Positions 55,702-64,000 of a DNA stretch of 64,000 nt are shown here, piece after piece. Position 1 is the stretch's first letter; each line of letters starts with the position of its first letter. The notes under the pieces are model-generated. The model searched no databases and was not told the origin of the DNA. It saw only the letters and a list, made by a program, of their open reading frames with translations. The position numbers and the translations under genes are program-made. Source of the stretch: Terribium retamae (GTDB lineage Bacteria; Pseudomonadota; Alphaproteobacteria; Rhizobiales; Rhizobiaceae); contig NZ_JAKREW010000003.1 of assembly GCF_022347545.1 (NCBI RefSeq), positions 62,001 to 126,000 of the forward strand, in the 5' to 3' direction.

Positions 55702-56915
55702 TGCACGGCACGGCCTCAAAGAAAGCGGCATCGCCGCTTGCCGTCCTGACGGCGGTTGGCGGACTTTACGTCGCCCAGAGCGTGATCGGCGGTATCACCT
55801 GGATCGGCCTGCCGGCCATCATGCGCAGCGAAGGCGTGCCGCTCGATCGCATCGGGCTGGTTTCGCTGATCGTGTTGCCCTGGGCGCTGAAGTTCCTGTG
55901 GTCGCCGGCGGTGGAACGCTATCGTCTCCCGGCGAACGGCCGCAATCGCACCTCAACCATCGTTTTTGCCGGTGGTATCATTTCGGCGATCGGCTTGTTC
56001 GCAGTCGGTGCGATCGGCCCTACGGCGGTGCTCCCGGTGCTTGCCCTGCTGACCGCCGTTGCCTTTGCAGCTTCGACCGTCGACATCGCATGCGACGGTT
56101 ATGCCGTGCAGAGCCTCGCCAAGGAGTATCACGGCTGGGGCAATGCCGCGCAGGTCGGCGGCGCCTATCTGGGCTCTGCCCTCGGCGGTGGCCTGTTCCT
56201 GATGCTGGTCGATGTCTCAGGCTGGCAGATCGGCATCTGGGCGATGGCGGCACTGTTGTTGCTGCTCGGCCTGCCGTTTCTGGTTGCGCCCACGCCGATC
56301 ATGCCGGACGAAGCGCGCGGTCACATGCCTTCGCTGCTCACCGCATTGAAGCGACCGGAAATCCGGCGTGGTCTCGCAGCCGCTGCGATCTATGTGGTCG
56401 CGCAGAAAGTGGCGCTGGGCATGCTGGGACCATTCCTCATAGACGCCGGACTGGATCTGACCGCCGTCGGTCTGATCAACGGTATCGGCTCGATGTTTGT
56501 CGGCGTCGCCGCGGCTCTTCTCGGCGGTGCGCTCGTGAAGTCTTGGGGCATGCGCAACGTGCTGGTGCTGGCACTGGCACTCCAGGCGGCAGGTCTGTTC
56601 TTCTTTGCCTGCTATGCTCTGATCGGCGGTATTTCCCAGACTGTGCTGATCGTGGTGGCTGTTTTTGCCTCTTCAGGCGTCATGGCGCTTGGCTTCGTAG
56701 CGCTCTATGCGCAGTTCATGCGCTGGTCCGATCCGAGGCAGGCCGGCGTGGACTTCACGCTGTTCCAGTGCATGGACGCGTTGGTCGGTATGGCGGGCGG
56801 CGTGATTGCCGGCTATGCCGCGCAATATTTCGGCTACGGGATCTTCTTCGCAGCCGCCGGGGTCATCGCTTTGGCGGCCATTCCGGCGATTTCGCGGGTC
56901 TCCGACCAGCGATGA
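55701..56915 (+). CDS. MFS permease, RhtX/FptX siderophore-uptake type
   Basis: A 404-residue permease with 12 helices. The opening [27 protein letters not shown] and the segment [16 protein letters not shown] are typical of RhtX/FptX, single-protein inner-membrane importers of siderophores such as rhizobactin and pyochelin. It overlaps the TonB receptor gene by one base (TGATG), so it should carry ferri-siderophore from the periplasm to the cytoplasm. Confidence 0.88.
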   Translation: MHGTASKKAASPLAVLTAVGGLYVAQSVIGGITWIGLPAIMRSEGVPLDRIGLVSLIVLPWALKFLWSPAVERYRLPANGRNRTSTIVFAGGIISAIGLFAVGAIGPTAVLPVLALLTAVAFAASTVDIACDGYAVQSLAKEYHGWGNAAQVGGAYLGSALGGGLFLMLVDVSGWQIGIWAMAALLLLLGLPFLVAPTPIMPDEARGHMPSLLTALKRPEIRRGLAAAAIYVVAQKVALGMLGPFLIDAGLDLTAVGLINGIGSMFVGVAAALLGGALVKSWGMRNVLVLALALQAAGLFFFACYALIGGISQTVLIVVAVFASSGVMALGFVALYAQFMRWSDPRQAGVDFTLFQCMDALVGMAGGVIAGYAAQYFGYGIFFAAAGVIALAAIPAISRVSDQR

Positions 56916-56923
56916 GAGGAGGC

Positions 56924-57017
56924 TACAGCAATTCCAGCAAAAGTGCGCAGCGGTTTCGCGTCTGGGATTGCGGCAAACGAAGAATTGGGGCGTTTCCGTG
57001 AAAACGGAAACGCTCTA
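56924..57017 (+). repeat. Extragenic palindromic element, module B (copy 3)
   Basis: About 94 bp: ACAGCAATTCCAGCAAAAGTG, CAGCGGTTTCGCG, GGGATTGCGGC, then the hairpin TTTCCGTGAAAACGGAAA inside GCG...CGCTCTA. It lies between the convergent permease and reductase genes; its final CTA is the stop codon of the reductase on the other strand. Confidence 0.8.
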
Positions 57018-58112
57018 ATCCTCGCCTCCCACGCCTTCCTCACCCGACGTTCCGCGGCGCCAGTAGGCGACGATCAGTTGACGGTCTTTCTTCAAGCCCC
57101 ATTCCTTGCGCACGATCCGACGAAGCTCGCGGAAATCGCCGAACTCGCAGCCCGCCCAGACGAAGACGTCATCGGCCAACGAAGCCTGGTCGAGGCCCTT
57201 GAGTGCTTGCGAAAGCAGGTTGGTGGTGCCGGGCTCACGGCCATTCCTATACAGCCAGTTGATCTTGATATTGTCCCCTTCGGCCAAGGGAAGCGCGTCG
57301 GCGGGACTGTCGACCTCGATGAAGACGTCTGCGCGGCTTTCGGGCGCGAGGTTGTCCAGCGTGCGGCCGATTGCCGGCAGTGCCGTATCGTCCCCGAAAA
57401 GCAGGAGATTGCGCTGGTCGGACGCATCGCCGCCGCCTGGGCCGAACAGGCCGATGACCTCTCCGGCCTTCGCGTTGGTGGCAAAGGTAGCGGCGGGCGT
57501 ATGGTCACCCTCGTGCAGGACGAAGTCGACATCGAACCAGCCGGCGACGGGATCGATTGCGCGGATGGTGTAGACCCGCACCGTCAGCGCATCGTCACCT
57601 GATGGCCAAACGATCATGCCGTCGCTGCCCATCGTCGGCCACACCGGCTTGCGGCCTTTGGGCGGCAACAGCAGGCGCACATGCAGGCCCCCACTGGTGA
57701 AACGGGCAAGATTGTCGCCGGTGAAACGCACACGCTGCATATGTGGCGAGATGCGGGTGGATGACTGCACCGTGACTTCGCGGAAGAACACCGGGGTACC
57801 GGCATCGGCTCCGTCGCCCTTCCAGCGAAGGCCGCGGGTCGTGCCGAGGAACTCGACGATGTGCCCGGCGACTGCCATCTTCATATAGGACAGGCAGGTC
57901 TCGTCTTCAGCAAAGACGCGGATCAATACGGTCCGGCCTTCCAGCATCGCGCTGAGCGAGCCGTAATATGTGCTGTATTCCCATTGATGTTCGACACCGG
58001 TCTCGACCGCATATTCCTCATGCTCGGCATGGAATCTTTCCATGGCAACGCGGATGTTGTCATCCTCGACGAGAGTTTCGGCAGTGAGTTGGCTCATGAT
58101 CGACTTGTCCAT
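57015..58112 (-). CDS. Siderophore-interacting protein with N-terminal DUF2218
   Basis: A 365-residue cytoplasmic ferric-siderophore reductase. The N-terminal DUF2218 domain (about 8-100) is followed by the SIP FAD-binding barrel (about 108-228, HMQRVRFTGDNLARF and VRVYTIRAIDP) and the NAD(P)H-binding SIP domain (about 235-350, GDDTALPAIGRTLDN, VFVWAGCEFGDFRELRR). It would release iron from the siderophore imported by the adjacent receptor/permease. An internal ATG at codon 6 is an alternative start. An IRO box lies 93 bp upstream. Confidence 0.92.
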   Translation of the reverse strand: MDKSIMSQLTAETLVEDDNIRVAMERFHAEHEEYAVETGVEHQWEYSTYYGSLSAMLEGRTVLIRVFAEDETCLSYMKMAVAGHIVEFLGTTRGLRWKGDGADAGTPVFFREVTVQSSTRISPHMQRVRFTGDNLARFTSGGLHVRLLLPPKGRKPVWPTMGSDGMIVWPSGDDALTVRVYTIRAIDPVAGWFDVDFVLHEGDHTPAATFATNAKAGEVIGLFGPGGGDASDQRNLLLFGDDTALPAIGRTLDNLAPESRADVFIEVDSPADALPLAEGDNIKINWLYRNGREPGTTNLLSQALKGLDQASLADDVFVWAGCEFGDFRELRRIVRKEWGLKKDRQLIVAYWRRGTSGEEGVGGED

Positions 58113-58204
58113 TCGAATGCAGCGACGCGCCAGGCCGTTGCGCTATTCGCATCAGCCGAACAGGTTCTCCCATGCCACAGTCCCGGACAGGTTTCCAGTA
58201 AACT

Positions 58205-58219
58205 TGATTATTAAATTCA
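58205..58219 (-). promoter_or_regulatory. IRO box (RirA-type) before the siderophore-interacting protein gene
   Basis: TGATTATTAAATTCA fits TGA-N9-TCA, with an A/T-rich centre typical of RirA sites. It lies in the 149-bp gap upstream of the reductase gene and marks the far edge of the iron block. Confidence 0.7.
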
Positions 58220-58261
58220 TATTTATGATTGCCAGCCAATCGGCACGCGGCTAACCCGGAG

Positions 58262-59203
58262 CTAGAACTGCACCGCGGTGGTGTTGCCGCCGCACACAAG
58301 CACCGCCACCCGCTCGCCCGGAGCGGGCTGGTATTTGCCGGAAAGCATGGCGCCGAAGGCGGCAGCGCCGCCCGGTTCCGCGACAACCCGCACCGTGTCC
58401 CACAAGGCCTTTTGCGCGGCAACGATGTCGTTGTCGCTGACCAGAATCGAACGTTCGATGTAGCTCTGCGCGATCGGGAACATCAGCGAGCCGACACGCT
58501 TTGGCGCCAGCGAATCTGCCGCCACGCCTTCGGTCGGCGCATCGACCGGCTCGCCGGCGGCAAAGGCATAGTGCAGGGTCGGCGACCCTTCCGGTTCGAC
58601 TGCGACGATGCGGATGCGTCCAGCCAGCCAGGCGGCCACGCCGCCAATCAGGCCGCCACCGCCGACGGCGACCAGCAGCGTGTCGATGTCGGGCAGGTCC
58701 TGTTCGATCTCCAGGCCAAGCGTGCCCTGGCCGAGCAGCGTTTCGACCTGCTCGAATGCATGCACGGAAAGCGCGCCGGTTCGGGCAACATGGACCTCGC
58801 TGGCCGCGAGCGCATCGGCATAACGGTCGCCGGCGATCACCAGCTCGGCACCATAGCCGCGAATGCGGTCGGTCTTCGCCTTTGGCGACACGCTGGGCAC
58901 GAAGATCGTAGCAGGAACGCCAAGGCGCATGGCGGCATAAGCAACGGCTGCGCCGTGATTGCCGCCCGATGCCGCGACCACCCCAGCCTTCGGGATGTCG
59001 CGTTGCAGGAGATTGGAAAAGGCGCCGCGTGCCTTGAAGGAACCGGAATGCTGCAGGCATTCGAGCTTCAATTGCACCGGTAACGCAGCGTGGCCGAAGT
59101 CGACCATGTCGACCGACAGTACGGGAGTGCGCCTGATATGCGGCCTGATCAGCGTCTCGGTCCGGCTGATGCGGTCGGGCGTGATCTGGGTTTCGGCTGA
59201 CAT
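58262..59203 (-). CDS. Threonine/serine dehydratase-like PLP enzyme
   Basis: A 313-residue fold-type II PLP enzyme. The PLP lysine lies in HSGSFKARGAFSNLL, the phosphate loop is VAVGGGGLIGG, and the C-terminal segment is VVAEPGGAAAFGA. Single-domain members without a regulatory ACT domain act on threonine, serine, hydroxyaspartate or related substrates. The ATG at 59203 follows GGAG; one five codons upstream is the alternative. It is divergent from an ArsR-type regulator. Confidence 0.85.
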   Translation of the reverse strand: MSAETQITPDRISRTETLIRPHIRRTPVLSVDMVDFGHAALPVQLKLECLQHSGSFKARGAFSNLLQRDIPKAGVVAASGGNHGAAVAYAAMRLGVPATIFVPSVSPKAKTDRIRGYGAELVIAGDRYADALAASEVHVARTGALSVHAFEQVETLLGQGTLGLEIEQDLPDIDTLLVAVGGGGLIGGVAAWLAGRIRIVAVEPEGSPTLHYAFAAGEPVDAPTEGVAADSLAPKRVGSLMFPIAQSYIERSILVSDNDIVAAQKALWDTVRVVAEPGGAAAFGAMLSGKYQPAPGERVAVLVCGGNTTAVQF

Positions 59204-59259
59204 CGAGGGCTCCGGCATTCTGCTGTTGACATCAATTAGTAACTTGGCAAAATGCCTAA

Positions 59260-59562
59260 ATGCAAGAGGCTGAAATCTTCAAGGCAATCGCCAATCCGCG
59301 CAGGCTGCAGATCCTCGACTGGTTGAAGGATCCGACGGCGCATTTCCCGCCCCAGGTGGACGGCGATCTGGTCAAGGATGGCGTCTGTGCGCTGCTGATA
59401 GCCGACAAGCTCGGCGTCACGCCCGCTACGCTCAGTGAGCATATGCGCGTGCTTTCCCTGGCCGGGCTGGTGCGCTCAAAGCGCATCAAGCAGTGGATCT
59501 TCTACCAGCGCGACGAGGACAGGATCGGCGCAGTGAAGGCCATGGTGCAGGAGTGCCTGTGA
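59260..59562 (+). CDS. ArsR family transcriptional regulator
   Basis: A 100-residue winged-helix protein: FKAIANPRRLQILDWLKDP, then ADKLGVTPATLSEHMRVLSLAGLVRSKRIKQWIFYQRDEDRI. It lacks the CxC metal site of classic ArsR; Cys43 and Cys99 are its only cysteines. It is divergent from the dehydratase gene with 56 bp between, so that gene is the likely target. The ligand is unknown. Confidence 0.9.
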   Translation: MQEAEIFKAIANPRRLQILDWLKDPTAHFPPQVDGDLVKDGVCALLIADKLGVTPATLSEHMRVLSLAGLVRSKRIKQWIFYQRDEDRIGAVKAMVQECL

Positions 59563-59570
59563 GACAGTTG

Positions 59571-60839
59571 CTAGGCTAACCAGTCCGGGATCGTGTCTAG
59601 GCCGATCAAATCCTCATAGCTGCGGCGTGGACGCACCACCGCAAAACGATCACCGTCTACCAGCACTTCCGGAACAAGCAGTCGCGTGTTGTAGGTGCTG
59701 GATTGGGTTGCGCCATAGGCGCCGGCGGTGCCGATGGCGATCAAGTCGCCGCTCTTCGGTTTCGGCAGGTCGCGGTCGTGACCCAGGTAGTCGCCGGTCT
59801 CGCAGACGGGACCCACCACGTCGGCGCGGATGCGCGGTCCGTCGGGCGAACCCAATCGCACCGGGCGAATGTCATGATAGGCGTCGTAAAGCGTCGGGCG
59901 GATCAGGTCGTTCATCGCGGCGTCGATGATGACGAAGTTCTTTGCCTCGGCTTCCTTGAGGTAGATCACCTCAGCCACCAGGATGCCGGCATTGCCGACG
60001 ATCAGTCGCCCGGGTTCGAAGATCACCTTCAGCCCCAGTCCGCCGACATGCTTCTTCACGATGCCTGCATAGGCATCGGGCAACGGCGGCGGGTTGTTGT
60101 CGGTCTTGTATGGAATGCCCAGGCCGCCGCCGAGATCGATATGTTCGATGGCGTGACCATCGGCGCGTAGCGTCATGGCCAGTTCGGCAAGCAGCCGATA
60201 GGCATCGTCGAACGGCTGCAACTCGGTGATCTGGCTGCCGATATGGGTGTCGATGCCGATCGCCTTGATGCCCGGCAGTTCGGCCATACGCTTATAGACC
60301 TCGCGCGCCCGCTGCCACGGCACGCCGAACTTGTTCTCCGCCTTGCCGGTGGAGATCTTCTTGTGGGTCCTGGCGTCGACGTCCGGATTGACGCGCAGAG
60401 ACACCGGCGCTGTTTTCCCAGCCGCCACGGCGCGTGCTGACAACAATTCCAACTCCGGCTCGGACTCGACGTTGAAGCAATGGATGCCGGCAGCGAGCGC
60501 GAAATCCATTTCGCGCGCGGTCTTCCCGACACCGGAAAAAACGATCTTATCGGCGGGAATGCCGGCCGCCAGTGCCCGGCGCAATTCGCCTTCCGAAACC
60601 ACATCGGCGCCCGCGCCAAGCTTTGCCAGCGTGCGCAATACTGCCTGGTTGGAATTTGCCTTCGGGGAATAGCAGACCAATGCGTCGAGTTCGGCGAAAG
60701 CTTCAGAGAAGACGCGGAAATGGCGCGTCAGCGTCGCGGTGGAATAGCAATAGAACGGCGTGCCGACGCTTGCTGCGATGGCGGGTATTGCGACGTCCTC
60801 GGCATGCAGGATGCCGTCACGATATTCGAAATGGTTCAC
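59571..60839 (-). CDS. lysA: Diaminopimelate decarboxylase
   Basis: A 422-residue fold-type III PLP enzyme making lysine from meso-DAP. PLP lysine is Lys60 (CYSPKANSN); DVVSEGELRRAL, HIDLGGGLGIPY, EPGRLIVGNAGIL and the inter-subunit motif GPVCETGDYLG are intact. It starts from GTG at 60839. lptM and argH lie upstream on the same strand. Confidence 0.96.
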   Translation of the reverse strand: MNHFEYRDGILHAEDVAIPAIAASVGTPFYCYSTATLTRHFRVFSEAFAELDALVCYSPKANSNQAVLRTLAKLGAGADVVSEGELRRALAAGIPADKIVFSGVGKTAREMDFALAAGIHCFNVESEPELELLSARAVAAGKTAPVSLRVNPDVDARTHKKISTGKAENKFGVPWQRAREVYKRMAELPGIKAIGIDTHIGSQITELQPFDDAYRLLAELAMTLRADGHAIEHIDLGGGLGIPYKTDNNPPPLPDAYAGIVKKHVGGLGLKVIFEPGRLIVGNAGILVAEVIYLKEAEAKNFVIIDAAMNDLIRPTLYDAYHDIRPVRLGSPDGPRIRADVVGPVCETGDYLGHDRDLPKPKSGDLIAIGTAGAYGATQSSTYNTRLLVPEVLVDGDRFAVVRPRRSYEDLIGLDTIPDWLA

Positions 60840-60858
60840 GAGAAATTCGTCCGGAAGG

Positions 60859-61068
60859 CTACTGGATCAGCTTGTCGAGAATGAACGGCTTATCCGTTTC
60901 CGGTCTCGTCGGTTCCGGCGGCAAGGGCTCCTTGGCCTTGGCGGCGTCCTTGCGTGCCTGCACGGCGGCTTCATAGGGCGTATCAAGGCCAGCACGTCGT
61001 CCGCAGGCCGTCACTGCCGTCACCGCCGCCAGAACCGTCAGCGTCACCAGTATTCTGCCTGCCGTCAT
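60859..61068 (-). CDS. lptM: Small lipoprotein, LptM/YifL family
   Basis: A 69-residue lipoprotein (MTAGRILVTLTVLAAVTAVTAC, lipobox VTAC, Cys22) with a short proline- and lysine-rich tail. LptM assists assembly of the LptDE LPS translocon. The size, the CGRRAGLDTP start after the lipobox, and the position between argH and lysA match the family. It lies 19 bp before lysA. Confidence 0.85.
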   Translation of the reverse strand: MTAGRILVTLTVLAAVTAVTACGRRAGLDTPYEAAVQARKDAAKAKEPLPPEPTRPETDKPFILDKLIQ

Positions 61069-61135
61069 CGTTGTTTCCGTCCGTGCGTTTCGAGCTGTCG
61101 CTTGTAGCGGAGTTTGTTAGGCATTGCATCCGGCA

Positions 61136-62536
61136 TCAAGCCTTGGCGAGGCGCTTTTTCCAGTAACGGATCTGCTTGCGCACTTCCGATGGCGCGGTGC
61201 CGCCGAACGAGGTGCGGCTCTTGACCGAATTCTGAACAGACAGAACCGAGAAAATATCCTGGCTGATGCCTTCGTGGATCGACTGCAGGTCTTCCAGCGT
61301 CAGTTTTTCCAGGCCGACCTTCTTGTTCTCGGCAAGCGCTACCGCACGGCCGGTGACGTGGTGTGCTTCGCGGAAGGGCAGGCCAAGCGTGCGCACCAGC
61401 CAATCGGCAAGGTCGGTGGCCGTCGAATAGCCCGAGCCGGCGGCCTTCTTCATCGCCGCCACGTTGATCGTCATGTCGCCTACCATGCCGGTCATGGCTG
61501 CAAGCATCAGGTCGAGGGTTTCGGCTGCGTCGAAGACGGCTTCCTTGTCCTCCTGCATGTCCTTGGAATAGGTCAGCGGCAGGCCTTTCATGACGGTAAG
61601 CAGGCCGATGAGATGGCCGCTGACACGGCCGGTCTTGGCGCGCACCAGTTCGGCAGCGTCAGGGTTCTTCTTCTGCGGCATGATCGAAGAGCCGGTCGAG
61701 AAGGAATCCGACAGGCGTACGAAGCCGAATTGCGGTGTCGACCAGATGACGATTTCTTCCGCCAAGCGCGACAGATGGGTCGCCGAGATCGCTGCCACCG
61801 ACAGAAACTCCAGCGCGTAGTCGCGGTCTGAAACGCTGTCGAGCGAATTGCGGGTCGGTTCGCGGAAGCCGAGCGCCCTGGCCGTCTGGTGACGGTCGAT
61901 CGGGAAGCCAGTGCCGGCAAGGGCAGCCGCGCCCAGCGGGCTCTCGTCCATACGCTGGATCGCGTCGCGAACGCGCGACAAATCGCGGGCGAACATCTCG
62001 ACATAGGCGAGGCAATGGTGTCCGAAGGTCACCGGTTGCGCCGTCTGCAGATGGGTGAATCCAGGCATGACGGTGGCGGCATGTTCCTCGGCTCGCACCA
62101 GGAAAGCGGCAATAAGTCCTCTCAGCGCTTCGGCCACACGGTGGAACTCGTCCTTGACCCAGAGCCGGAAGTCGAGCGCGACCTGATCGTTGCGCGAACG
62201 CGCGGTGTGCAGGCGCCCGGCTGCAGGACCGATCAATTCGGCCAAGCGGGCTTCCACATTCATGTGGATGTCTTCCAGCCGGGTCGAGAATTCGAACTGT
62301 CCTACCTCGATCTCTTTCAAAATCGTGTTCAGGCCGTGAGCGATCTTCTGTTGATCATCCGCCGAAATAATGCCTGTTTCGGCCAGCATTTCGCTGTGGG
62401 CGATCGAGCCGCGGATGTCCTGGGCGTAGAGCTTGCGATCGAATGAGATGGACGCGTTGATCGCTTCCATGATCGCAGCCGGGCCCGAGGCAAATCGTCC
62501 GCCCCACATCTGGTTGCTGGCCTTCTTGTCGCTCAT
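61136..62536 (-). CDS. argH: Argininosuccinate lyase
   Basis: A 466-residue lyase that yields arginine and fumarate. It opens [27 protein letters not shown] and contains the superfamily signature [12 protein letters not shown] and the catalytic [13 protein letters not shown] region. The ATG at 62536 is the family start. It is divergent from tlpA with 32 bp between, and lptM and lysA lie downstream. Confidence 0.97.
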   Translation of the reverse strand: MSDKKASNQMWGGRFASGPAAIMEAINASISFDRKLYAQDIRGSIAHSEMLAETGIISADDQQKIAHGLNTILKEIEVGQFEFSTRLEDIHMNVEARLAELIGPAAGRLHTARSRNDQVALDFRLWVKDEFHRVAEALRGLIAAFLVRAEEHAATVMPGFTHLQTAQPVTFGHHCLAYVEMFARDLSRVRDAIQRMDESPLGAAALAGTGFPIDRHQTARALGFREPTRNSLDSVSDRDYALEFLSVAAISATHLSRLAEEIVIWSTPQFGFVRLSDSFSTGSSIMPQKKNPDAAELVRAKTGRVSGHLIGLLTVMKGLPLTYSKDMQEDKEAVFDAAETLDLMLAAMTGMVGDMTINVAAMKKAAGSGYSTATDLADWLVRTLGLPFREAHHVTGRAVALAENKKVGLEKLTLEDLQSIHEGISQDIFSVLSVQNSVKSRTSFGGTAPSEVRKQIRYWKKRLAKA

Positions 62537-62568
62537 CGCTATAACCCGATCCCCGGAGACATTTGGAC

Positions 62569-63252
62569 ATGGCAGACGGCAAGAAATTCTTTCCCGCCCC
62601 ACGGCTGATCCTCGCCGCGGTTGTCGCCGGCGTGCTGGCTGGCGCGGTCGCGGTATATGTCAGGGAGAGCGGGTCTGGCAACAACACGCCTGTGCCGGCG
62701 GCTACGGCGTCCGCAAGCAAGGACGACGCGTTCTGTGCTGCCAAGACCGAGCGCGCCAAGAAGGTGGCGGCCGCCGCGACGGGCCAGGTCGCAGCGCTTC
62801 TGCCGGCCGATCCGCCGCAATCGTTGAAGGGGCTCGCCTTCAACGGACCGGACGGCAAGCCGATGACGCTGGCAGATCGCGCCGGAAAGACCGTACTGGT
62901 CAACCTCTGGGCGACCTGGTGTGCACCATGCCGCGCCGAAATGCCGGCGCTCGATGCGCTGCAGAAGGAGAAGGGTTCTGACAGGTTCGAGGTGATGACA
63001 GTCAATGTCGATATCGGCGACGATGCCAAACCGAAGGCCTTCCTCGATGAAATCGGCGTGAAGTCGCTGGCTCATTATCGCGACGCTTCAATGGACGTAT
63101 TCAATGACCTGAAGAAACGGGGATTGGCACTCGGCTTGCCGGTGACACTTCTCGTCGACGGCGAGGGTTGCCTGATCGGCCATATGAACGGTCCCGCCGA
63201 ATGGGCCGGCGATGACGCGAAGCGCCTGGTGGATACGGCGCTGGCTAATTAA
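62569..63252 (+). CDS. tlpA: Thiol:disulfide interchange protein TlpA
   Basis: A 227-residue membrane-anchored thioredoxin-fold protein. An N-terminal helix (about 10-32) is followed by a periplasmic domain with WCAPC (Cys118, Cys121) and the cis-proline segment [12 protein letters not shown]. TlpA reduces thiols for cytochrome oxidase and cytochrome c maturation. A second cysteine pair (Cys56, Cys177) could form a structural disulfide. The ATG at 62569 has GGAG nine bases upstream. Confidence 0.92.
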   Translation: MADGKKFFPAPRLILAAVVAGVLAGAVAVYVRESGSGNNTPVPAATASASKDDAFCAAKTERAKKVAAAATGQVAALLPADPPQSLKGLAFNGPDGKPMTLADRAGKTVLVNLWATWCAPCRAEMPALDALQKEKGSDRFEVMTVNVDIGDDAKPKAFLDEIGVKSLAHYRDASMDVFNDLKKRGLALGLPVTLLVDGEGCLIGHMNGPAEWAGDDAKRLVDTALAN

Positions 63253-63460
63253 AGCGCCTTTCCGAAGAGCTGCGGGCTTCCCAACCAGGCGCCGGATGAG
63301 GACTGCCGGCTAACGAATCTTGTGCAATTCGAAAGTCAGTCGCAAGCCAAACGATGCTACGATAGTCGCACTCGAAACAAAAACGTTGTCGGCTCATCGT
63401 ATTCGACCCATACTCGCGCCGCGGGCTTAATCGGCCGCCAACGGATAACGGGAGAGAAAC

Positions 63461-64000
63461 ATGTCGTTTCGCGGTCTTGCGGCCGGGGTCGCCGCTACAT
63501 TCGTCCTCTGCACCACCACTTCGGCTTTCGCGGTCACGCAGATCAGCTGGTGGCATGCCATGACCGGCGCCAACGCCGAAGTCGTCGACAAGATCGCCAA
63601 GGATTTCAACGCCAGCCAGAAGGACTATGAGCTGGTTCCGGTGTTCAAGGGCACCTATCCGGAAGCGTTGAATGCCGGTATTGCGGCTTTCCGGGCCAAG
63701 CAGGCGCCGGACATCCTGCAGGTGTTCGATGTCGGAACCGGTGTGATGATGGCTGCTGAAGGCGCGGTGAAGCCGGTGGCTGATGTGCTGACCGAATCAG
63801 GCGCACAGTTCGACAAGGGCCAGTATCTGCCGGGCATTGTCGCCTATTATTCGAAGCCCGACGGCACGATGCTGTCCTTCCCCTACAATTCCTCCTCGCC
63901 GATCCTCTACTACAACAAGGACATTTTCCAGAAGGCGGGGCTGGACGTTAACACGCCGCCCAAGACCTGGAACGAGGTCTGGGAGGCGGCCAAGAAGATC
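63461..64000 (+). CDS. ugpB: sn-glycerol-3-phosphate ABC transporter substrate-binding protein (5' part)
   Basis: The first 180 codons of a substrate-binding protein, continuing past the right edge. A signal peptide (cleavage after SAFA, about residue 24) is followed by VTQISWWHAMTGANAEVVDKIAKDFNASQ, typical of UgpB, with PDILQVFDVGTGVMMAAEGAVKPV. A GGGAGAG site precedes the ATG. It would take up glycerol-3-phosphate or its diesters. No clear PhoB box was seen in the 208-bp upstream gap. Confidence 0.88.
   Translation, partial: MSFRGLAAGVAATFVLCTTTSAFAVTQISWWHAMTGANAEVVDKIAKDFNASQKDYELVPVFKGTYPEALNAGIAAFRAKQAPDILQVFDVGTGVMMAAEGAVKPVADVLTESGAQFDKGQYLPGIVAYYSKPDGTMLSFPYNSSSPILYYNKDIFQKAGLDVNTPPKTWNEVWEAAKKI

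Noticed and set aside
54409-55731. 440-codon open frame antisense to the TonB receptor gene
   Set aside because: No family signature, and the receptor reading frame is complete from signal peptide to terminal Phe.

Overview
The window is GC-rich chromosomal DNA of an alphaproteobacterium. Gene content and order point to the Rhizobiales, most likely a Phyllobacteriaceae member close to Mesorhizobium or Aminobacter. The evidence is the aerobic cobaltochelatase pair cobS/cobT, a SAM-II riboswitch before metA, RirA-type iron boxes (TGA-N9-TCA), the aroK-aroB cluster facing xerD/accA, ftsEX, and extragenic palindromic repeats of the kind common in Mesorhizobium. Almost everything is core chromosome. 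I see no transposase, integrase, prophage or CRISPR array.

Layout. 1-7.4 kb: the 5' end of a short-chain dehydrogenase facing a LysR regulator, then the cytochrome bd oxidase locus, with cydDC divergent from cydABX (cydX is only 43 codons). 7.5-15.4 kb: tRNA-Arg(CCT), an M20 amidohydrolase, a D,D-carboxypeptidase, a His-rich CobW GTPase, TusA, an L,D-transpeptidase lipoprotein, accA, xerD and a tiny membrane protein. 15.5-23.5 kb: overlapping aroK, aroB and a CorC-like gene lacking its membrane domain; bolA; a J-domain protein; cobS, cobT and a phytase-like exported protein. 23.5-36 kb: small metabolic and transport genes, including a queuosine-precursor transporter with a preQ1-I-like riboswitch on its start codon, rpmB, bioY, yddG, lysoplasmalogenase, gloB, a methyltransferase/ABC exporter pair and a drug-efflux MFS facing a LysR regulator.

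36-45.7 kb: amino-acid biosynthesis (metA, hisC, tyrA) with hpt and a CpdR-like response regulator, interleaved with extragenic repeats and a heptanucleotide tandem array. 45.7-53.4 kb: ftsE-ftsX-ydcF, a LysR/flavoprotein pair, plsC and a TIGR02302 (DUF4175) giant membrane protein. 53.5-58.2 kb: a siderophore-uptake block (TonB receptor, FptX-type permease, DUF2218-SIP ferric reductase) with an IRO box at each end. 58.3-64 kb: threonine-dehydratase-like enzyme, ArsR regulator, lysA, lptM, argH, tlpA and the start of ugpB.

The most notable signals are regulatory RNAs and repeats. The preQ1-I-like pseudoknot can pair with the AUG itself. The metA leader holds promoter, SAM-II aptamer and terminator in order. 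Two repeat families share one hairpin module, and three neighbouring genes take their TAG stop codon from repeat ends. An array of 11 perfect CGACTGC heptamers faces four degenerate inverted units. The strongest accessory module is the iron block, which appears inserted between lysA and the TIGR02302 gene.
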